Shown one piece after another: positions 32,079-40,595 of a stretch of 64,000 bases of DNA. Numbering within the stretch: position 1 is the first letter of the stretch; each line of letters begins with the position of its first letter. The notes under the pieces were generated by a model. It saw nothing but the letters and a program-made list of their open reading frames with translations. It had not been told where the DNA came from and did no database searches. The DNA comes from Paracoccus denitrificans (GTDB taxonomy: Bacteria > Pseudomonadota > Alphaproteobacteria > Rhodobacterales > Rhodobacteraceae), in assembly GCA_003240735.1 (NCBI GenBank), contig QFNE01000003.1, forward strand, positions 62,001 through 126,000, in the 5' to 3' direction. A program made the position numbers and the translations under genes.

Positions 32079-32793
32079 GATCGAAAATGTCCGCAAATCC
32101 TTTGGCCAGCTGGAAGTCCTCAAGGGCATCGACCTGACCGTCAACAACGGTGAGGTGGTGACAGTCATCGGCGGGTCGGGGTCGGGGAAATCGACGTTGC
32201 TGACCTGCATCAACGGGCTGGAGCCGATCGATTCCGGTCGCATCGTCGTCGACGGCACCGAGGTCCATGCCAAGGGCACGAACATCAACAAGCTGCGCCA
32301 GAAGATCGGCATCGTGTTTCAGCAATGGAATGCCTTCCCGCATCTGACTGTGCTGGAAAACGTGATGCTGGCGCAGACCAAAGTGCTGAAACGCCCAAAG
32401 GCCGAGGCCGAGGCGCAGGCCGTCAAGCAATTGGAACATGTGGGATTGGGCGACAAGCTGAAGGTCTATCCTTCCCGGCTGTCGGGGGGCCAGCAGCAGC
32501 GCATGGCCATCGCCCGTGCCTTGGCGATGTCGCCCGACTACATGCTTTTTGACGAGGTGACATCGGCACTCGACCCCCAGCTGGTGGGCGAGGTGCTGGA
32601 CACGTTGCGGATGCTGGCGCGCGAAGGCATGACGATGATCTGCGTCACCCACGAAATGAAGTTCGCCCGCGAGGTGTCGGACCGGGTGGCCTTCTTTCAT
32701 CGCGGTGTCATGGCCGAAATCGCCCCGCCTGGCGAGCTGTTCGGCAACCCCAAGGACCCAGAGCTGCAGAAATTTCTGGCTGCAACCAACTGA
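32071..32793 (+). CDS. Amino acid ABC ATPase (GlnQ/HisP type)
   Basis: This is a 240-residue ATPase with Walker A GGSGSGKST, Q-loop VFQQWNAFPHLTV, signature LSGGQQQRMAIARAL, Walker B YMLFDEVTSALDPQLVG and switch His CVTHEMKFAREVSD, all typical of polar amino acid importers. The ATG at 32071 lies within the end of the second permease gene. It completes the importer encoded by the three preceding genes. Confidence 0.92.
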   Translation: MIEIENVRKSFGQLEVLKGIDLTVNNGEVVTVIGGSGSGKSTLLTCINGLEPIDSGRIVVDGTEVHAKGTNINKLRQKIGIVFQQWNAFPHLTVLENVMLAQTKVLKRPKAEAEAQAVKQLEHVGLGDKLKVYPSRLSGGQQQRMAIARALAMSPDYMLFDEVTSALDPQLVGEVLDTLRMLAREGMTMICVTHEMKFAREVSDRVAFFHRGVMAEIAPPGELFGNPKDPELQKFLAATN

Positions 32794-32808
32794 CGCAAAG
32801 CGGCAAGC

Positions 32809-34062
32809 ATGGCTGATCATGTGATTGAAACGCCACCGACCGGGGATGTGACGGTCATCGGTGCGGGCGTGGTGGGGCTGTCCATCGCCATCGCGTTGCA
32901 GATGCAGGGCCTTGCGGTCACCGTCCTTGACCGCGACGGGCCGGCCGCCGGGGCCTCGGCCGGAAACGCCGGCGCCTTTGCCTTCACCGATATCCTGCCT
33001 CTGGCCTCGCCCGGTATTTTGCGCAAGGCACCGCGCTGGATGCTGGACCCACTGGGTCCGCTGACGATCCGTCCCGCCTATGCCCACAAGATCGCGCCGT
33101 GGATGTTCAGGTTCTGGCGCGCTTGTTCCCAAGCGGCGGTGGATCGCTCCACCATCGCCCAGACGACGCTGATGGACCTGTCGCGCGACACGCTGGAAGG
33201 GTTTCTGTCCGATACGGGCACGCTGGGAATGCTGCGCAAGGACGGCAATCTTCAGGTTTACGAAACCGAGGCAGAGTTTCAGGCATCCCTTCCCGGGTGG
33301 CAGGCCCGCCGTGCCCACGGCATCGAATTTTCGCATCTGGACGCCGCAGAGATGGCACAGCTGCAACCGGGTCTGGCGCCGCGCTTTTTCCGCGGGACGT
33401 TCACCCCCGCATGGTATTCAATTGCAGATCCCCGGCTTTACACCTTGGCGCTGGCCGATCATTTTCGCGACCAAGGCGGACTGATTGAACGGGCCGAAGT
33501 GCGCAACCTGCGCCCGACCGCGGACGGGGTCTTGATCGACGACGACCGGCGCGCTGGCCATGTGGTGGTTGCAGCAGGCGCGTTTTCCCATCGGATCGCG
33601 CGCAGTCTGGGCGACCGGATCCCGCTGGAAACGGAACGGGGATACAACACGACCCTGCCCCCGGGGGCCTTCGATCTGCGCACACAGGTTACCTTCGGCG
33701 GTCATGGGTTTGTCGTGACGCGCCTGTCGACCGGCATCCGCGTCGGTGGCGCGGTCGAACTGGGGGGGCTGGATCTGGCCCCGAACTTCAAACGCGCAGA
33801 TGCAATGCTGACTAAGGCGCAGGCGTTTCTGTCGGGCCTCGACCCCTCGGGCGGCACGCAGTGGATGGGGTTTCGCCCGTCGCTGCCAGACAGCCTGCCC
33901 GCAATCGGCCACGCCCGCACCACACCGCGCGTAACCTATGCCTTCGGGCACGGCCATCTGGGCCTGACCCAGTCGGCCGGGACTGCCCGCATCGTCGCCG
34001 ATCTTGTGACGAACCGCCCCCCGGCGCTGGATCTGACGCCGTTCTCCCCCCTCCGATTCTAA
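32809..34062 (+). CDS. FAD-dependent D-hydroxyproline dehydrogenase (DadA-like)
   Basis: This is a 417-residue D-amino acid dehydrogenase-type flavoprotein. The N-terminal FAD loop is VTVIGAGVVGLSIAIALQMQGLAVTVLDRDGPAAGASAGNAGAF; later landmarks are GHVVVAAGAFSHRIARSLGDRIPLETERGYNTTLP and QWMGFRPSLPDSLPAIGHA with YAFGHGHLGLTQSAGTARIVADLV. Between a hydroxyproline importer and a 4-hydroxyproline epimerase, its expected substrate is cis-4-hydroxy-D-proline, oxidised to pyrroline-4-hydroxy-2-carboxylate. It is a single-subunit type, unlike the three-subunit Pseudomonas enzyme. The stop TAA shares its last A with the epimerase ATG. Confidence 0.88.
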   Translation: MADHVIETPPTGDVTVIGAGVVGLSIAIALQMQGLAVTVLDRDGPAAGASAGNAGAFAFTDILPLASPGILRKAPRWMLDPLGPLTIRPAYAHKIAPWMFRFWRACSQAAVDRSTIAQTTLMDLSRDTLEGFLSDTGTLGMLRKDGNLQVYETEAEFQASLPGWQARRAHGIEFSHLDAAEMAQLQPGLAPRFFRGTFTPAWYSIADPRLYTLALADHFRDQGGLIERAEVRNLRPTADGVLIDDDRRAGHVVVAAGAFSHRIARSLGDRIPLETERGYNTTLPPGAFDLRTQVTFGGHGFVVTRLSTGIRVGGAVELGGLDLAPNFKRADAMLTKAQAFLSGLDPSGGTQWMGFRPSLPDSLPAIGHARTTPRVTYAFGHGHLGLTQSAGTARIVADLVTNRPPALDLTPFSPLRF

Positions 34063-35078
34063 TGGACCCCTCGCTTATGTCTGTGCACATGTTTTCCTGT
34101 CTGGACGGCCACACCTGCGGCAACCCTGTGCGTCTGGTGGCCGGCGGCGGCCCGCGCCTGAATGGCGACACCATGCTGGAACGTCGGGCGCATTTTCTGG
34201 CCGAGTATGACTGGATCCGCACCGGACTGATGTTTGAACCACGCGGGCATGACATGATGTCCGGCTCGATCCTGTATCCGCCGACGCGTGCCGACTGCGA
34301 CGTGGGCGTTCTGTTCATCGAGACGTCGGGTTGCCTGCCGATGTGTGGTCACGGGACGATCGGCACCATCACCATGGGGATCGAAAACGGCCTGATCCAC
34401 CCCCGAGAGCCGGGCCGGCTGTCCATCGACGCGCCCGCCGGCAAGGTCGACATCTCCTACACACAGGTCGGCCGCTTTGTCGAAGAGGTCCGGCTGACGA
34501 ACGTGCCCGGATTTCTTTATGCCGAGGGGCTGACAGCCGATGTACCCGGTCTGGGCGAGGTGGTCGTCGATGTGGCGTATGGCGGCAACTTCTATGCCAT
34601 CGTCGAGCCGCAGAAGAATTTCCGGGACATGGCCGACTTCACTGCTGGTCAGCTGATCGGGTTCAGCCCGCAACTGCGGCGGGCGCTGAACGCCAAGTAC
34701 GACTTCATCCACCCCGAACATCCAGACATCAACGGGCTGTCCCATATCCTGTGGACGGGTGCGCCGACGGTCGACGGGGCACATGCCCGCAACGCGGTGT
34801 TTTACGGTGACAAGGCCATCGACCGCAGCCCTTGCGGCACCGGCACGTCGGCCCGCATGGCGCAGCTGGCAGCCAAGGGAAAGCTGAGCGTGGGTGACGA
34901 ATTCTGGCACGAATCGATCATCGGCTCGATCTTCAAGGGCCGGGTCGAGGCCGCCTCCGAAGTGGCGGGGCGTCCGGCGATCATTCCGTCCGTGGCAGGC
35001 TGGGCACGCCAGACCGGGATCAACACGATCTTCATCGACGAACGTGACCCCTTCGCCCACGGATTTGTCGTGAAATGA
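34062..35078 (+). CDS. lhpA: 4-hydroxyproline 2-epimerase (proline racemase family, Cys/Cys)
   Basis: This is a 338-residue enzyme of the proline racemase superfamily, which inverts C2 of trans-4-hydroxy-L-proline to give cis-4-hydroxy-D-proline. Both catalytic cysteines are present: Cys95 in LPMCGHGTIG and Cys258 in DRSPCGTGTSAR, the pair that marks epimerases or racemases rather than dehydratases. The start MSVHMFSCLDGHTCGNPVR (ATG 34077) is the usual family start; ATG 34062 overlaps the previous stop and is given here. The next gene overlaps its stop by 4 bp. It acts first in the trans-4 branch and supplies the D-hydroxyproline dehydrogenase. Confidence 0.9.
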   Translation: MDPSLMSVHMFSCLDGHTCGNPVRLVAGGGPRLNGDTMLERRAHFLAEYDWIRTGLMFEPRGHDMMSGSILYPPTRADCDVGVLFIETSGCLPMCGHGTIGTITMGIENGLIHPREPGRLSIDAPAGKVDISYTQVGRFVEEVRLTNVPGFLYAEGLTADVPGLGEVVVDVAYGGNFYAIVEPQKNFRDMADFTAGQLIGFSPQLRRALNAKYDFIHPEHPDINGLSHILWTGAPTVDGAHARNAVFYGDKAIDRSPCGTGTSARMAQLAAKGKLSVGDEFWHESIIGSIFKGRVEAASEVAGRPAIIPSVAGWARQTGINTIFIDERDPFAHGFVVK

Positions 35079-36748
35079 AGGCAACCGCCCTTCTGCCCGG
35101 CACCGGGTCGGGCGCCATCCTCTCCTCCGACCAGGGGCTGAGCTTCTGGGGTGGGGTCGACCCTGCAACCGGGCGGGTGATTGACATGCACCACCCGTGG
35201 CACGGTCAGGACGTGGCGGGCAAAGTGCTGATGATGCCGACATCGCGGGGGTCGTGCACCGGGTCGGGTGTCCTTCTGGATCTGGCCCTGCAAGGCTGCG
35301 CGCCCGCCGCGCTGATCTTCACCGAAGCCGAGGACGTCCTGACCCTGGGCGCGATGGTGTCGGCGTTCATGTTCGACCGCCCGCTGCCGGTCCTGCGCGT
35401 CGATGCCGGTGCATTTGCCATCCTGTCGAAACAGGCCACGCTGACGATTACACAGGGCGCGATCATGGCGCCCGACCTGACCTTGCCACTGGCACCTGCC
35501 GCCGCGCATCCCATTGCGCTTGACGGCGACGACCGGGCGATGCTGGACGGGCGAGACGGTCACGCGACAGCCCTCGCCATGCGCATCGTGGTCGCCATGG
35601 CACAGCAGCAGGGGGCGAGCCATCTTATCGACGTCACGCGCGGCCATATCGACGGGTGCATCTACGCCAGTCCCGCGAACCTGACATTCGCCGAACGCAT
35701 GGCCGATCTGGGCGGCAAGGTCCGGGTGCCGTCGACGATGAACGCAATCTCGGTCGATCACGGGCATTGGCGCGCGCAGGGCGTACCGCCGACGTTTGGC
35801 GCACCCGCCCAGGCGCTGGCGGACGCCTATGTCCGGATGGGGTGTCAGCCGACATTCACCTGCGCCCCGTATCTGGACGACCCGCCCGCCCGGGGCGAGG
35901 CGGTGGCATGGGCTGAATCCAACGCCGTGATCTTTGCCAACAGCGCCTTGGGCGCGCGCACGGCCAAACACCCCGATTTTCTTGATCTGTGCATCGCGAT
36001 GACAGGCCGCGCGCCGCAAGCGGGCGTTTATCTGGACGCGGGCCGACGTGCGCGGCGGATCATCGATGTGGTCGTGCCGCCGGGCCATGATGACGCCGTG
36101 TGGCCGCTGATCGGTTATCTGGCGGGTCTAGCCTCCCCCGATCGGGTGCCGGTCCTGCGCGGTCTTGCGCCTTTGTCCCCGGGGACCGAGGCGCTCAAGG
36201 CGATGTGCGCGGCGTTCGGCACCACATCGGCCGCGCCCATGCTGCATGTCGCTGGCGTCACGCCCGAAGACCCCGACCCCGTAGCCGACGCAGATCACCG
36301 GTCGATCAAGCCGGCGGACCTGGCTCGCGCTTGGCAGACGTTGAACGACGCCCCGCCCGATGTCGACCTGATCGCCATCGGCAGCCCCCATGCGTCGCTC
36401 TCGGAATGTCATGCGCTGGCCGATGCGCTGACAGGGCAAACGGCGACGATAGACGTCATCATCACCGTCAGCCGCGCCGCTCTGGCCAAGGCACATCAGG
36501 ACGGGACCGCCCGACGCCTGACCATGTCGGGCGTCAAGATCATCACCGACCTGTGCTGGTGTTCGATATCAGAGCCGGTCTTTCCACCCACCGCCCGCGT
36601 CGTCATGACAAATTCGGGCAAATATGCCCATTACGGCCCCGGCCTGTCCGGTCGCGACGTCCGGTTCGGATCGATGGCCGACTGCGCGGTCGCCGCGATC
36701 CATGGCACCGCCCCACCCATGCCCGACTGGCTGTCACCACGAGGTTGA
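35075..36748 (+). CDS. Aconitase-X family cis-3-hydroxy-L-proline dehydratase (fused small and large domains)
   Basis: This is a 557-residue AcnX protein. The N-terminal swivel domain (about 1-135) contains GKVLMMPTSRGSCTGSGVLLDLALQG and resembles the separate small subunit. The large domain begins near 165 and has HLIDVTRGHIDGCIYASPANLTFAERMADLGGKVRVPSTMNAISVDHGHW, MGCQPTFTCAPYLDD, AESNAVIFANSALGARTAKHPDF and VKIITDLCWCSISEP with Cys residues for an iron-sulfur cluster. Bacterial AcnX proteins in hydroxyproline loci dehydrate cis-3-hydroxy-L-proline to Pyr2C. Mevalonate-phosphate dehydratases are archaeal relatives. It is translationally coupled to the epimerase gene. Confidence 0.88.
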   Translation: MKATALLPGTGSGAILSSDQGLSFWGGVDPATGRVIDMHHPWHGQDVAGKVLMMPTSRGSCTGSGVLLDLALQGCAPAALIFTEAEDVLTLGAMVSAFMFDRPLPVLRVDAGAFAILSKQATLTITQGAIMAPDLTLPLAPAAAHPIALDGDDRAMLDGRDGHATALAMRIVVAMAQQQGASHLIDVTRGHIDGCIYASPANLTFAERMADLGGKVRVPSTMNAISVDHGHWRAQGVPPTFGAPAQALADAYVRMGCQPTFTCAPYLDDPPARGEAVAWAESNAVIFANSALGARTAKHPDFLDLCIAMTGRAPQAGVYLDAGRRARRIIDVVVPPGHDDAVWPLIGYLAGLASPDRVPVLRGLAPLSPGTEALKAMCAAFGTTSAAPMLHVAGVTPEDPDPVADADHRSIKPADLARAWQTLNDAPPDVDLIAIGSPHASLSECHALADALTGQTATIDVIITVSRAALAKAHQDGTARRLTMSGVKIITDLCWCSISEPVFPPTARVVMTNSGKYAHYGPGLSGRDVRFGSMADCAVAAIHGTAPPMPDWLSPRG

Positions 36749-36749
36749 G

Positions 36750-37778
36750 ATGCGTTCGTCCAAGCTGATCCAGATCGTCACCTGCCATGCCGAAGGCGAA
36801 GTCGGAGATGTCATCATCGGCGGTGTCGCGCCGCCCCCCGGCGACACCATTTACGACCAGTCACGCTGGATCGCGCAGGACGACACGCTTCGGCAGTTCG
36901 TTCTGAACGAGCCGCGCGGCGGTGTTTTCCGGCATGTCAATCTACTGGTCCCGGCCAAGGACCCGCGCGCGCAGATGGGCTTCATCATCATGGAACCCGC
37001 CGACACGCCGCTGATGTCGGGATCAAACTCGATCTGTGTCGCGACGGTCCTTCTGGATGCGGGAATTGTCCCGATGGTCGAACCCGAAACGGCCCTGGTG
37101 CTCGAGGCACCCGGCGGGCTGATCCATGTCCGCGCGGCGTGTCGGGACGGAAAGGCGCAATCGATCACCGTCCAGAATGTGCCCAGCTATGCCGACCAGT
37201 TGGACGCCACGGTCGATGTGCCGGGGATCGGCCAGCTGACCGTCGATACCGCCTGGGGCGGAGACAGCTTTGTCGTCGTCTCAGCCGATCAGCTGGGTCT
37301 GAAGATCCGCCCAGAGAATGCCCGTGCTTTGGCAGAGGTCGGCATGGCCATCACACGCGCAGCCGACGAACAGCTTGGCTTCCGACATCCTGAAAACGGG
37401 TGGAGCCATATTTCCTTCTGCCAGATCACCGAACCGGTGACGCGTGGTCCGGACGGGGTTCTGACGGGCCGCAGCGCGGTTGCGATCAGGCCGGGCAAGA
37501 TCGACCGCTCGCCGACCGGAACAGGGTGTTCAGCACGCATGGCGCTGATGGCGGCCCGGGGTGAAATGGCGGTGGGCGACCGATATGTCGGACGATCCAT
37601 CATCGACACAGCTTTCGATTGCCGCATAGCGGACGTGGCCAGCGTCGGACCATTTGCGGGCATCGTGCCCGAAATCACCGGACGCGCGTGGGTGGCCGGC
37701 ACACAACAGCTGATGCTGGACCCCGACGACCCGTTCCCGCAGGGATACCGCCTGTCGGACACCTGGTCAGGGGCATAG
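36750..37778 (+). CDS. lhpH: Proline racemase-family trans-3-hydroxy-L-proline dehydratase (Ser/Thr type)
   Basis: This is a 342-residue paralogue of the epimerase gene two positions upstream. The first catalytic position is Ser90 (LMSGSNSICVAT) and the second is Thr256 (DRSPTGTGCSAR), where epimerases have Cys. Replacement of the second Cys by Thr marks the dehydratase branch, which converts trans-3-hydroxy-L-proline to Pyr2C. Its substrate fits the neighbouring Pyr2C reductase, giving L-proline. The first position as Ser, rather than Cys, is less usual. The ATG is 2 bp past the AcnX stop, after GAGGTTGAG. It is the last gene of the hydroxyproline operon. Confidence 0.85.
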   Translation: MRSSKLIQIVTCHAEGEVGDVIIGGVAPPPGDTIYDQSRWIAQDDTLRQFVLNEPRGGVFRHVNLLVPAKDPRAQMGFIIMEPADTPLMSGSNSICVATVLLDAGIVPMVEPETALVLEAPGGLIHVRAACRDGKAQSITVQNVPSYADQLDATVDVPGIGQLTVDTAWGGDSFVVVSADQLGLKIRPENARALAEVGMAITRAADEQLGFRHPENGWSHISFCQITEPVTRGPDGVLTGRSAVAIRPGKIDRSPTGTGCSARMALMAARGEMAVGDRYVGRSIIDTAFDCRIADVASVGPFAGIVPEITGRAWVAGTQQLMLDPDDPFPQGYRLSDTWSGA

Positions 37779-37868
37779 TGCGCTAGGCGCATATCAAAAT
37801 CGGTATCTGATCCAAGAATAATATCATTTTACTGGCATCACGCGCCCGAAGTAGCAATCATGCACTAA

Positions 37869-37912
37869 GAACCGCGGGAGGCGGTTCAGGGATCATTCGC
37901 CGATCATCGGCG
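37869..37912 (+). promoter_or_regulatory. Two inverted repeats in the chvE leader
   Basis: GAACCGC/GCGGTTC around GGGAG (37869-37887) and CGCCGAT/ATCGGCG around one C (37898-37912) lie in the 50 bp before the chvE start. The second ends directly before the GGGAGGG ribosome site. They could be an operator for a sugar regulator or leader hairpins that affect translation. The region upstream (37792-37866) is AT-rich and probably holds the promoter. Confidence 0.45.
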
Positions 37913-37926
37913 ATGGGAGGGATGCC

Positions 37927-38979
37927 ATGAAGATGTGTAAGATCGCCGCCTTGGCGATGGGTGTGTCCATGCTGGCGACCAGCGTGATGGCGGCGACGGT
38001 GGGGATTGCGATGCCCACCAAATCGTCGGCCCGCTGGATCGATGACGGCAACAACATGGTCGCGCAGTTCAAGGCCGCAGGCTACGACACCGACCTGCAA
38101 TACGCCGAAGACGACATTCCCAACCAGCTGTCGCAGGTTGAAAACATGATCACCAAGGGCGTCGACGTCCTGATCATCGCGGCCATCGACGGGACAACGC
38201 TGTCGAACGCGCTGGAAAACGCGAAAGCCGCAGATATCAAGGTCATCGCCTATGACCGCCTGATCCGCGACACCGAGAATGTCGACTATTACGCCACCTT
38301 CGACAACTTCAAGGTCGGCGTCGAACAGGCGACCAGCCTTGTGAAGGGCCTGAAGGAACGTTTCCCCGACACCAAGCCGTGGAATGTCGAGCTGTTCGGC
38401 GGCAGCCCGGACGACAACAACGCCTTCTTCTTCTACGACGGCGCAATGTCGGTCCTGCAGCCGATGATCGACTCGGGCGAGATCGTGATCGGCTCTGGCC
38501 AGACCGGCATGGACAAGGTCGGGACGTTGCGCTGGGATCCGGCCACCGCTCAGGCGCGCATGGATAACATCCTATCGGCCAACTACACCGACAAACAGGT
38601 GAACGGCGTTCTGTCGCCCTATGACGGGCTGTCGATCGGCATCCTCTCCTCGCTGAAAGGCGTGGGGTATGGCTCTGGCGACATGCTGATGCCGATCGTC
38701 ACCGGTCAGGACTGCGAAGTGCAGTCAGTGAAATCAATCCTGGCCGACGAGCAGTATTCGTCGATCTTCAAGGACACGCGTGAACTGGCGAAAGTCACCG
38801 TCGGCATGGTCAACGCCATGCTGGAGGGTAACGAGCCCGAAGTGAACGACACCAAAACCTATAACAACGGGGTCAAGGTCGTTCCGTCCTACCTGCTGCA
38901 ACCGGTGCCGGTCGATAAATCGAACTGGGAAAAGATCCTGGTCGACTCCGGCTACTACAAGAAAGATCAGGTCGAGTGA
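37927..38979 (+). CDS. chvE: ChvE-type multiple monosaccharide-binding protein
   Basis: This is a 350-residue periplasmic binding protein with a signal peptide MKMCKIAALAMGVSMLATSVMA. Typical ChvE segments are VGIAMPTKSSARWIDDGNNMVAQFKAAGYDTDLQYAEDDIPNQLSQVENMITKGVDVLIIAAIDGTTLSNAL, IAYDRLIRDTENVDYYATFDNFKVG, ELFGGSPDDNNAFFFYDGAMSVLQP and VTGQDCEVQSVKSI. In Agrobacterium the orthologue binds L-arabinose, D-galactose, D-glucose and other sugars. It is the first gene of chvE-gguA-gguB, with a strong GGGAGGG ribosome site and a hairpin after its stop. Confidence 0.93.
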   Translation: MKMCKIAALAMGVSMLATSVMAATVGIAMPTKSSARWIDDGNNMVAQFKAAGYDTDLQYAEDDIPNQLSQVENMITKGVDVLIIAAIDGTTLSNALENAKAADIKVIAYDRLIRDTENVDYYATFDNFKVGVEQATSLVKGLKERFPDTKPWNVELFGGSPDDNNAFFFYDGAMSVLQPMIDSGEIVIGSGQTGMDKVGTLRWDPATAQARMDNILSANYTDKQVNGVLSPYDGLSIGILSSLKGVGYGSGDMLMPIVTGQDCEVQSVKSILADEQYSSIFKDTRELAKVTVGMVNAMLEGNEPEVNDTKTYNNGVKVVPSYLLQPVPVDKSNWEKILVDSGYYKKDQVE

Positions 38980-38992
38980 TCGATTGATCCGT

Positions 38993-39021
38993 CGGCGGGC
39001 ATCAGGATCTGACGCCCGCCG
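38993..39021 (+). terminator. Strong hairpin between chvE and gguA
   Basis: CGGCGGGC pairs with GCCCGCCG, and an inner TCAG pairs with CTGA around GAT, 14 bp after the chvE stop. The tail ATCTTT has little T-run. It probably stabilises the chvE message or partly terminates, so that the binding protein exceeds the ATPase and permease. Confidence 0.7.
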
Positions 39022-39062
39022 ATCTTTCCCAGACAACCCCTGCCCGCGACGGAGATCACGCG

Positions 39063-40583
39063 ATGAGCGCGCTTCTCGAAATGCGTCAGATCAGCAAGAC
39101 ATTCCCTGGCGTGCGCGCATTGGACAATGTCAGCCTGAGCGTGACTGACGGTGAAATCCACGCCATCTGCGGCGAAAACGGTGCCGGGAAATCGACGCTG
39201 ATGAAGGTGCTGTCGGGCGTCTATCCCACCGGCACCTATGAAGGCGAAATCATCTATGACGGGCAGCCCGTCGATTTTCGCAGCATCCGCGACAGCGAAG
39301 ACCGCGGCATCATCATCATCCATCAGGAACTGGCACTGATCCCGTTGCTGAGTGTGGCGGAAAACATCTTTCTGGGCAACGAACGCGGCAAGCACGGCGT
39401 CATCGACTGGCCCGAAACCTTCCGCCAGACCGAAGGGCTGCTGCGTAAGGTGGGGCTCCGCGAACCGCCCGGCACGCGCGTTGACACGTTGGGCGTCGGC
39501 AAGCAGCAGCTGGTCGAAATCGCCAAGGCGCTGTCCAAGAACGTGCGTCTGCTGATACTTGACGAACCCACCGCCGCATTGTCGGAAAGCGACAGTCAGG
39601 CGCTGCTGAACCTGCTGCTGGAACTGAAATCCCAAGGTGTCACCTCGATCATCATCAGCCACAAGCTGAACGAGGTGCGCCGCATCGCCGACACGGTGAC
39701 GGTCATCCGCGACGGCGCCACGATTTCGACAATCGACGCCCACAGCGAGCCTTTGACCGAGGACCGCATCGTCCGTGACATGGTCGGCCGCGACATGGGC
39801 GCGCGCTATCCCGACCGCTCTCGTCAGGTCGGCGACACCGTCTTTGAACTGCGGGACTGGTCGGTGTGGCACCCCGAACATGCCGACCGGAAGATGATCG
39901 ACAATGTGTCGATGACCGTCCGCGCAGGCGAGGTCGTGGGCATTGCAGGTCTGATGGGCGCCGGCCGCACCGAGCTTGCGATGAGCGTGTTTGGCCGCAG
40001 CTATGGTCGCAACATCACCGGCGAAGCGCGTCTGCGCGGCAAGCCGGTCGATGTGTCGTCCGTCCCGAAGGCGATCGACGCCGGGCTGGCCTACGTCACC
40101 GAAGACCGCAAGACGCTGGGCCTGATCCTTGAGGAAACGATCCGGCGCAACACCATTCTGGCCAACCTCAAGGCTGTCGCCAATCGCGGCGTCGTCGATG
40201 AACGGCGCGAAACCGAGGTGGCCGATCACTATCGCAAGGCGATGGGGATCCGCACGCCGTCGGTGTTTCAGAAGGTCATGAACCTGTCCGGCGGCAACCA
40301 GCAGAAGGTCGTTCTGGGCAAGTGGCTGTTCACCGCCCCCGAAGTCCTGATCCTGGACGAGCCGACGCGCGGCATCGATGTCGGCGCGAAGTATGAAATC
40401 TACAGCATTATCAACGAACTCAGCGCGGCCGGGAAGGCCGTGATCATGATCTCGTCCGAAATGCCCGAACTCTTGGGCATGTGCGACCGCATCTATGTGA
40501 TGAACCAAGGCCGCTTCGTGGGCGAGCTGACCGCCGAAGAGGCTAGTCAGGAACGCATCATGTCGCTGATCGTCAGGGAATAA
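39063..40583 (+). CDS. gguA: Sugar ABC ATPase GguA (two ATPase domains)
   Basis: This is a 506-residue ATPase with two nucleotide-binding domains, as in GguA/MmsA/XylG proteins. Domain 1 has Walker A GENGAGKST, QELALIPLLSV, LGVGKQQLVEIAKAL and LLILDEPTAALSE. Domain 2 has Walker-like GLMGAGRTEL, LSGGNQQKVVLGKWL and VLILDEPTRGIDVGAKYEIY. Degenerate motifs in one domain are normal for this class. It pairs with the single permease GguB, acting as a dimer. Confidence 0.93.
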   Translation: MSALLEMRQISKTFPGVRALDNVSLSVTDGEIHAICGENGAGKSTLMKVLSGVYPTGTYEGEIIYDGQPVDFRSIRDSEDRGIIIIHQELALIPLLSVAENIFLGNERGKHGVIDWPETFRQTEGLLRKVGLREPPGTRVDTLGVGKQQLVEIAKALSKNVRLLILDEPTAALSESDSQALLNLLLELKSQGVTSIIISHKLNEVRRIADTVTVIRDGATISTIDAHSEPLTEDRIVRDMVGRDMGARYPDRSRQVGDTVFELRDWSVWHPEHADRKMIDNVSMTVRAGEVVGIAGLMGAGRTELAMSVFGRSYGRNITGEARLRGKPVDVSSVPKAIDAGLAYVTEDRKTLGLILEETIRRNTILANLKAVANRGVVDERRETEVADHYRKAMGIRTPSVFQKVMNLSGGNQQKVVLGKWLFTAPEVLILDEPTRGIDVGAKYEIYSIINELSAAGKAVIMISSEMPELLGMCDRIYVMNQGRFVGELTAEEASQERIMSLIVRE

Positions 40584-40595
40584 GGAGCCTTTGCG

